Shown in pieces: positions 13,733 through 18,057 of a stretch of DNA of 18,057 nucleotides; within the stretch, counting starts at the first letter, position 1; the number at the start of each line of letters is the position of its first letter. This stretch comes from an uncultured Clostridia bacterium. GTDB lineage: Bacteria > Bacillota > Clostridia > Oscillospirales > Oscillospiraceae. The stretch is taken from the NCBI GenBank assembly GCA_937894515.1, contig CALCRH010000170.1, positions 1-18,057 on the forward strand, given 5' to 3'. The notes below the pieces were generated by a model. That model saw only the letters and a list, made by a program, of their open reading frames with translations. It was not told the origin of the DNA and searched no databases. A program made the translations under genes and the position numbers.

Positions 13733-13921
13733 ATGAGCACCAAAATAGAAGAAAAGAAAACCATCCTTGTAAATCACGGAGATATAAAACGTATAGCGGA
13801 AGTCGCTGGCGTGGATCGTCGTGTCGTTTCCAGAGCGTTAAAGGGTGGGAATACCAACAAGAAATATTACCAAATACGCACCTTAGCATTATCTATGGGC
13901 GGCGTTTTGATAAATCCATAA
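13733..13921 (+). CDS. Cro-like small DNA-binding protein (62 aa)
   Basis: This 62-residue protein has one predicted helix-turn-helix at about residues 16-40 (DIKRIAEVAGVDRRVVSRAL), followed by QIRTLALSMGGVLI. Helix pattern and size fit a Cro-type or LacI-like DNA-binding domain. It faces the repressor across a shared promoter region and is the first gene of the rightward early operon. It probably controls the lytic/lysogenic decision or the early promoter. It is too short for other domains. The start at 13733 is clean after an AT-rich leader. Confidence 0.72.
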   Translation: MSTKIEEKKTILVNHGDIKRIAEVAGVDRRVVSRALKGGNTNKKYYQIRTLALSMGGVLINP

Positions 13922-13943
13922 TTTATAAATTCAAAGATGTTAA

Positions 13944-14189
13944 ATGAAATACAAGGTTTTTCACAGAATTAACGGCCTATCCGTCGAGATAAGCAACAAA
14001 GCGCTTGCCACCGTTTTAGCAGACTACATCGACATCAAATGCAAAGGCGAAGTAAACGTTATAGAAGTGATAATGAGTTATCCGCAAAAATGGGCCATAA
14101 TACATCTTTATTGCGAGAATGACAAATACGATATTAAAGACCTGGAAGAAGTAGTCGAACAATTCATAGTTGATAAAAACATCAAATAA
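13944..14189 (+). CDS. Unknown early protein (81 aa)
   Basis: An 81-aa product with strand-helix alternation (MKYKVFHRINGLSVEISNKA, then VNVIEVIMSYPQKWAIIHLY) and an acidic C-terminal helix. No transmembrane segment or recognisable motif is present. It lies between the Cro-like gene and the exonuclease, separated by 22 and 6 bases, so it is in the same early transcript. I do not recognise a family; it might be a small regulatory or anti-defence protein, but nothing in the sequence shows this. Confidence 0.55.
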   Translation: MKYKVFHRINGLSVEISNKALATVLADYIDIKCKGEVNVIEVIMSYPQKWAIIHLYCENDKYDIKDLEEVVEQFIVDKNIK

Positions 14190-14195
14190 AGAATC

Positions 14196-14783
14196 ATGAA
14201 AACATATTTATTTTTTGACACCGAAACATCTGGCCTGCATTGCGACTGCAAGACCAACACCCCTTTCCCGCGTATGCTTACGTTTGCCGGTGTCCTGGCG
14301 AGTGAAGACGGAGAAACGATCGAAACTTATTATGATGTCGTTAAAGTGAGATTCAAAATTCCTCCTTTCGCCACGAAAATAAACAAAATCACTAACGAAT
14401 ACTGCAAGGAGAGAGGGAAGCCACTCAAAGAAGTAATGCTCAAAATAAAAGAGCTAATCGAACGTGCAGACGTTTTGGTCGCTCACAATTACGAGTTTGA
14501 TTTGGATGTGTTGAAAGGTGAGTTTGGCAAGATAAATGCAGACAAAGACATATTCACAACATTAGAAACAATTAAGTATCATGATACAATGATGGAAAGC
14601 ACCGACTTTTGTAAGTTGCCACCGCATCCGGGCTACACAGGCTACAAATTTCCGCGCCTGGCTGAATTGCACCGAATTTTGTTTGGGTGTGATTTTGAAG
14701 GAGCGCACAACGCATTATCAGACACTTTGGCCTGTAAAAAATGTTTCTTTGAATTGAAAAGACTTGGCATCATCACAGATTAA
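14196..14783 (+). CDS. DEDDh-type 3'-5' exonuclease (DnaQ/RNase T-like)
   Basis: The 195-aa protein is a single exonuclease domain of DnaQ/RNase T type. ExoI is FFDTETSG (Asp8, Glu10), ExoII is VAHNYEFDLDVL (Asp102) and ExoIII is HNALSDTLA (His171, Asp176), giving the complete DEDDh set. Such proteins trim 3' ends of DNA or RNA; stand-alone forms in phages serve in replication proofreading or nucleotide recycling. It is in the early operon before the replication gene, so a replication-related role is likely. Length and motif spacing are normal, with nothing missing. Confidence 0.9.
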   Translation: MKTYLFFDTETSGLHCDCKTNTPFPRMLTFAGVLASEDGETIETYYDVVKVRFKIPPFATKINKITNEYCKERGKPLKEVMLKIKELIERADVLVAHNYEFDLDVLKGEFGKINADKDIFTTLETIKYHDTMMESTDFCKLPPHPGYTGYKFPRLAELHRILFGCDFEGAHNALSDTLACKKCFFELKRLGIITD

Positions 14784-14820
14784 AATAAATGTTAAATTTT
14801 CTTATACGCTTTGCAGTTCC

Positions 14821-14854
14821 GTTTTTTAGCCCTAATTTAGCGGTGCTAAAAAAC
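14821..14854. repeat. 10-bp perfect inverted repeat after the exonuclease gene
   Basis: GTTTTTTAGC (14821-14830) is the exact complement of GCTAAAAAAC (14845-14854), with 14 bases between. No T-run follows on the plus strand, so termination is uncertain; a protein-binding site or an RNA hairpin are both possible. Its right arm overlaps the first copy of the TGCTAAAAAACTTCACA repeat. Confidence 0.65.
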
Positions 14855-14988
14855 TTCACATACTACTAAAAAGATATTGCGTCCTATTGGGCCCGTCCTG
14901 TAATGCTGTAATGGCTGCAGGCACTTTGTGAAGGAGTGTAGCAACGGGTAACCCAAAGGGCGCTTTTTTTATGCTAAATAACTTCACA
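14844..14988. repeat. 17-bp direct repeats bracketing the structured RNA
   Basis: TGCTAAAAAACTTCACA (14844-14860) and TGCTAAATAACTTCACA (14972-14988) differ at one position. One lies just upstream of the predicted RNA and the other just downstream, ending 1 base before the next start codon. Confidence 0.7.
14879..14970 (+). ncRNA. Structured non-coding RNA or leader with terminator-like end
   Basis: The segment folds into a branched structure. GCGTCC (14879-14884) pairs with GGGCGC (14958-14963), TTGGG (14887-14891) with CCCAA (14952-14956), and CCCGT (14892-14896) with ACGGG (14944-14948). Two further hairpins sit inside: CCTGTA/TGCAGG (14897-14902/14916-14921) continued by GCT/GGC, and CACTTT/GGAGTG (14922-14927/14933-14938). 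The outer stem is followed at once by a seven-T run. A GC-rich three-way junction ending in a T-run, 20 bases before a gene, fits a small RNA or a transcription-attenuating leader. No open reading frame of note covers it. No known family recognised. Confidence 0.6.
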
Positions 14989-14989
14989 A

Positions 14990-15187
14990 ATGAAAACAAA
15001 CAGAGATGAAATCTATTTGCAGAGTAGGACTTATTATTCTGCAAACGGCAAAGCGGGCGAAGAATTTACGATCTACACGCCATCAGGGGACGCCATCGAC
15101 GGTTTAAACGCTGACGATCTGGAAGCAATTAAGAAAGCAATTTTCTTTTTGCAAGTCGAAAACCAAATGAAGGAGGGCGCGAAATGA
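14990..15187 (+). CDS. Small unknown protein (65 aa) upstream of replication gene
   Basis: The product is a soluble 65-aa protein (MKTNRDEIYLQSRTYYSANG onward), with beta strands followed by an acidic helix (NADDLEAIKKAIFFLQVENQ). It starts 19 bases after the T-run of the structured RNA and overlaps the next gene by 4 bases (ATGA). No motif is recognised. Placement suggests a replication-associated or regulatory accessory protein whose expression could be set by the RNA in front of it. Confidence 0.6.
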   Translation: MKTNRDEIYLQSRTYYSANGKAGEEFTIYTPSGDAIDGLNADDLEAIKKAIFFLQVENQMKEGAK

Positions 15188-15363
15188 TCTACGAAGAAAT
15201 CTATTTTGAGCTGTACGCCACCAACCAGAAAGCGCAACTATTTATCGCCTGGGACGGTTCAGACGTTCTAATCAAACACAACGACGGAAGCCAGGATGTT
15301 ATTTATATGGATTGCACCGTCGATTTACTTACCCGCTTAATGCAACAATATGACTTACTTTGA
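15184..15363 (+). CDS. Small unknown protein (59 aa) overlapping both neighbours
   Basis: MIYEEIYFELYATNQKAQLF starts a 59-aa ORF that begins in the ATGA stop/start overlap of the previous gene and ends 14 bases inside the helicase gene. It is acidic, mixed strand and helix, without membrane segments. Both overlaps imply coupled translation. It shares the EIY start and size with its upstream neighbour, a weak hint of common ancestry. No function is assignable. Confidence 0.6.
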   Translation: MIYEEIYFELYATNQKAQLFIAWDGSDVLIKHNDGSQDVIYMDCTVDLLTRLMQQYDLL

Positions 15364-17632
15364 AGAAAGAATTTTTGGCACGCTTGGCGTTACCCCAGCG
15401 CAAATAAATGTAAATTTGTTTGTGTCTGACAATGGGGAACGCCGGGACGTTCCTATCTTTTCTGCGGACCGCGAAGACAATTTGCGGATATTGATATATG
15501 ACATACGACGCAATATCGTGACATACGACGATGAGGGCTGGGACACCAAAAACGTTGCCCGGTTTTCGGACAGTTACGGCGAAAAAACGTATTATGTAAA
15601 AAGACTAAATCCAAAGAACATAAAAGGCGACATGCCAAAATATCTTGGCCCAAAAGGTCAAGACACAAAACCGTTTTTCCCACCCTTGATTCTGGATGCC
15701 TACGAAAACGGCACACCGATTGAAACGCTGTATATCACAGAAGGGCAGATCAAAGCGTTTTACGCTGGTTTGCATGGTTTCCCGATAGTCGGCTTTCAGG
15801 GCGTGCAGAACCTCGCCGACCGCCGCACGAAAGCAATATATCATGATATAGAATTACTGATCCAGAAGTGTCAAGTAAAAAACGTTGTGTTCATCTACGA
15901 TGCAGACTGCCGGGACATACCAAAAAAAGCCATATACGACAAAGAAACGAGCGATGCGGACGACAAAGAGGTAACCGCGCGTCCGTTTGGCTTTTACAGC
16001 TCAATTTGCAATCTGAAAACGCTGTTAAGCGGATTTAAAGTCAACGTCTGGTTTGCAGCCATCAACCGTGCGGACAACAACGGCCCCAAAGGCCTGGACG
16101 ACCTTTTGTTGGCGAACAAAGGACACGAAGCGGAGATCAAAGAAGACATAGACCGCCTGGGCAGTGTCGGTTTGAGCGGTGAAGGCCGGTTTTTCTTTCG
16201 TGCCGACGTCACCACACAGGCAGTGAAGCTGCGCAAATGGTTTCACCTGGACAGCGTGGAAAGTTTCTACGATTTCCACAAATCGGAGTTATACAAACAT
16301 TTCTTCATCTATGTTGGTACAACTTATTTTGGCAGCGACAATGCCGAAAAAAGAATATCTGCAGAGATAAAGCAATACATCAGAGTAGGCACCGAATACT
16401 ATAAACTTATTAAAAAACCTACCATCGAAAGCAACTTTGAAGACAGCGAAGAAACGCGCGTCAAATGGAAGGTGGGCACCATACGCCAGGACCACGGCCC
16501 GAAATCCATAAAGGATATAAAATGCTACGACGCGTTTATCAATGCGCCCAATCACATCAATTACCAAAGAGTGATAAAGAACTGCTACAACCTCTACGAG
16601 CCGGTATTCTGGGAACCAGAGTTGGGAGCGTGGCCCACAATTCACAGCCTTTTGTCACACATATTCGGCGAACAATACGAAATAGGCCTGGACTATATCC
16701 AATTGTTATACATGCAGCCAAAACAGATGCTGCCTATTTTGTGCCTGGTCTCGAACGAGCGCGCAACAGGTAAAACCACATTTTGCGACTTCCTGAAAGA
16801 GATATTCAGGGGAAATTGTGTGCAGGTCGGAAACGACAATCTATTAAGCCAGTTTAACAGCTACACAGCCGGGCGTCTCCTGGTGTGCTGTGAGGAAACC
16901 AATTTAGGCGACAATGCCGCAGTAACCGAAAAGATAAAAATGATCAGCACAGCGAAAAAACTGGCGATGGAAGGGAAAGGCGCAGACGCAGTGGAAGTAG
17001 ATAACTTCACAAAATTTGTGATGTGCTCCAACAACGAAAAATTCTTCATTAAGGCCGACACAGAGGAAGTCCGCTTCTGGATCCGCAAAGTAAGTCCCAT
17101 CGAGAAAGAAAATTTAGATCCGGATTTGATCTTTAAGATACACAATGAAGTAAAATATTTTCTCGGCTATCTGCTTAACCGCAAAATGCACTATGAGCGC
17201 AAAACACGCGCTTATTTTGATTTCGAGATTTTGAAGACTGACGCACAACGGGAATTTTTAGAAGCGCAAAAACCAAACGTAATCAAAGAAATCACAGCCT
17301 ATCTGAAGGAACTATTTATCGACAGCGGAGAAGATGTTTTGTATTTCCGTCCTATGGATTTCCGCGACAACATGGGCAAATCGGCCTTGATGACGAAAAC
17401 CGATTTGCAGATAACCAATTTAATCAAACAATACTTAACAGAAGAACAGGCGCACGGCAAGAACGGCGGCACGTTTTATTTCCGTATTCCAGTATGCAGC
17501 GCAGAACGTATAGGCCGATCAGTAGAGCAAAGAAAAGTATATATAGAGCGCTACGGCCACCCGTTTATTTTTAAGCGGGAGGATTTCGTGAAAGAAACAC
17601 CAGAAGAGACACCAGGAGAAACAATCAAGTAA
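15350..17632 (+). CDS. TOPRIM-SF3 helicase replication protein (primase-helicase)
   Basis: A 760-aa two-part replication protein. The N-terminal half carries a TOPRIM-like domain: YITEGQIKA (Glu131), FIYDADCRD (Asp184, Asp186) and KGLDDLL (247-253), as in the DUF3854-type proteins of plasmids and phages. The C-terminal half is an SF3 helicase: Walker A SNERATGKTT (Gly474-Lys475; the usual first Gly is Asn), Walker B LLVCCEET (Glu515-Glu516) and motif C VMCSNNE (Asn561-Asn562). This architecture initiates and unwinds DNA in P4-like and D5-like replicons. The iteron-rich region follows directly, so it may act on that origin; no separate initiator is visible. It is the last gene before the origin and overlaps the 59-aa ORF. 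Confidence 0.88.
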   Translation: MTYFEERIFGTLGVTPAQINVNLFVSDNGERRDVPIFSADREDNLRILIYDIRRNIVTYDDEGWDTKNVARFSDSYGEKTYYVKRLNPKNIKGDMPKYLGPKGQDTKPFFPPLILDAYENGTPIETLYITEGQIKAFYAGLHGFPIVGFQGVQNLADRRTKAIYHDIELLIQKCQVKNVVFIYDADCRDIPKKAIYDKETSDADDKEVTARPFGFYSSICNLKTLLSGFKVNVWFAAINRADNNGPKGLDDLLLANKGHEAEIKEDIDRLGSVGLSGEGRFFFRADVTTQAVKLRKWFHLDSVESFYDFHKSELYKHFFIYVGTTYFGSDNAEKRISAEIKQYIRVGTEYYKLIKKPTIESNFEDSEETRVKWKVGTIRQDHGPKSIKDIKCYDAFINAPNHINYQRVIKNCYNLYEPVFWEPELGAWPTIHSLLSHIFGEQYEIGLDYIQLLYMQPKQMLPILCLVSNERATGKTTFCDFLKEIFRGNCVQVGNDNLLSQFNSYTAGRLLVCCEETNLGDNAAVTEKIKMISTAKKLAMEGKGADAVEVDNFTKFVMCSNNEKFFIKADTEEVRFWIRKVSPIEKENLDPDLIFKIHNEVKYFLGYLLNRKMHYERKTRAYFDFEILKTDAQREFLEAQKPNVIKEITAYLKELFIDSGEDVLYFRPMDFRDNMGKSALMTKTDLQITNLIKQYLTEEQAHGKNGGTFYFRIPVCSAERIGRSVEQRKVYIERYGHPFIFKREDFVKETPEETPGETIK

Positions 17633-17658
17633 TTTAGTTTTTCTTTTTTAGATTTTTT

Positions 17659-17692
17659 AAGCGGTCGGCCGTGATGGTCCACCGCTTTTTTT
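17659..17692 (+). terminator. Intrinsic terminator after the replication gene
   Basis: AAGCGGT (17659-17665) pairs with ACCGCTT (17681-17687) over a 15-base loop that can add a short inner GG/CC pairing. The T-run covers 17686-17692. It lies 26 bases after the stop of the replication gene and shields the origin region from read-through. Confidence 0.82.
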
Positions 17693-17770
17693 ATGACAAA
17701 ATTTCACGGAATTTTCATTCATTCAAAAATGTATAGAAATTGCATATAGTTTTTTCAAACCTATAAAATC

Positions 17771-17956
17771 TTGTTAGATTTGTTAGATTTATAAAAGTAC
17801 CATTATTTTTCAATAAGTTAAACCGCCAAAAAGTCTAACAAAGTATCTAACAAGTCTAACAAAGTGTCTAACAAGTCTAACAAGAAAAAAAAGGCCAAAT
17901 TAGACTTGTTAGATATATGAATCAATAACTTAAACCATTTCTAACAAATCTAACAA
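17771..17956. repeat. Iteron array: ten copies of TCTAACAA, probable replication origin
   Basis: Ten copies occur in 186 bases. Five are on the plus strand at 17834, 17846, 17855, 17867 and 17876, spaced 12, 9, 12, 9, so they form a 21-bp higher-order repeat (two helical turns). Two more plus-strand copies start at 17940 and 17949. Three are on the minus strand (TTGTTAGA at 17771, 17780 and 17906). Adjacent copies 9 bases apart recur in each cluster. The AT-rich setting beside the replication gene is typical of an iteron-type origin or of initiator-binding sites. Confidence 0.82.
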
Positions 17957-18002
17957 GAAATCGGCATATATACGAAAATTGCATATCAGTTAAAAAACAC
18001 GT

Positions 18003-18057
18003 CATTTTTTACCTAAAAATATACAAATTTTATACACTATTTTATTTGCTTATTCTG
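18003..18057. repeat. Terminal direct repeat, right copy
   Basis: Identical to 1-55 over all 55 bases, in the same orientation. It closes the circle and should be counted once. Confidence 0.93.

Larger units (their letters stand above)
17693..18057. other. Non-coding origin/regulatory region continuing across the circle junction
   Basis: No gene is visible between the replication terminator and the end of the window, nor on the far side of the junction up to base 166. Besides the iterons it holds isolated TGCATAT sites (17741, 17980) matching those in the late promoter, and very AT-rich stretches. Together with 1-165 it forms a continuous intergenic region of about 480 bp on the circle that links replication control to late transcription. 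Confidence 0.75.

Noticed and set aside
17771..17956. CRISPR array
   Set aside because: The repeats are only 8 bases, in both orientations, with spacers of 1-4 bases in the dense blocks, and no cas gene is present; iterons explain them.
1..18057. Linear genome with terminal repeats and protein-primed replication (tectivirus style)
   Set aside because: Terminal repeats are direct, not inverted, there is no family B DNA polymerase or terminal-protein gene, and the late promoter spans the junction.

Overview
The window is almost certainly one complete circular replicon cut open at an arbitrary point. Its first 55 bases (1-55) recur exactly as its last 55 (18003-18057), giving a closed circle of about 18,002 bp. 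The host is most likely a Bacteroidota bacterium (probably Bacteroidales). Evidence for this: start codons sit behind A-rich leaders rather than strong Shine-Dalgarno sites; promoters fit the Bacteroidota TTTG / TAnnTTTG pattern; and the proteins include DUF5675, FISUMP/Lcl-type (DLGLPSGLKW, GGDWRLPT) modules and a lipoprotein beginning CSSKKE.

The layout reads as a temperate phage with no visible tail. Bases 166-11788 form one long plus-strand late operon of 17 genes: a membrane-anchored LEA2/WHy protein, an 885-aa protein with a transglutaminase-like domain, a tiny basic protein, a membrane protein, two adjacent candidate capsid proteins (199 and 279 aa), a coiled-coil protein, several very small membrane proteins, a DUF5675 protein, a spike cassette (96, 238 and 628 aa), and a lysis-like end that includes a candidate unimolecular spanin. 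I see no terminase, portal, tape measure or HK97-type capsid gene, and no Walker-A packaging ATPase among the late genes. Many late proteins carry one membrane helix followed by lysines. The 279-aa protein is an internal duplication with an offset of half its length, as expected for a double jelly-roll capsid protein. Together these suggest a tailless virus with an internal membrane, in the manner of PM2 or FLiP, but I recognise no close relative.

A strong terminator (about 11824-11855) ends the late operon. It is followed by a minus-strand tyrosine integrase, an attP region carrying the 3' end of a tRNA gene between repeated TGTCCCG arm sites, and a divergent repressor/Cro-like switch (13254-13921). 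The rightward early region encodes an unknown 81-aa protein, a DEDDh exonuclease, a structured RNA ending in a T-run (14879-14970), two small unknown proteins, and a TOPRIM plus SF3-helicase replication protein. A terminator follows, then an iteron-rich non-coding region with ten TCTAACAA copies, probably the origin. It runs through the circle junction into the late promoter at about 43-74.

As I read it, integrase and attP allow integration into a host tRNA gene, the divergent switch sets lysogeny, the TOPRIM-SF3 protein acts on the iterons, and the late promoter drives virion and lysis genes. Capsid type, internal membrane and RNA function are inferences from sequence; the circle, attP, integrase, exonuclease, helicase and repeats are seen directly.
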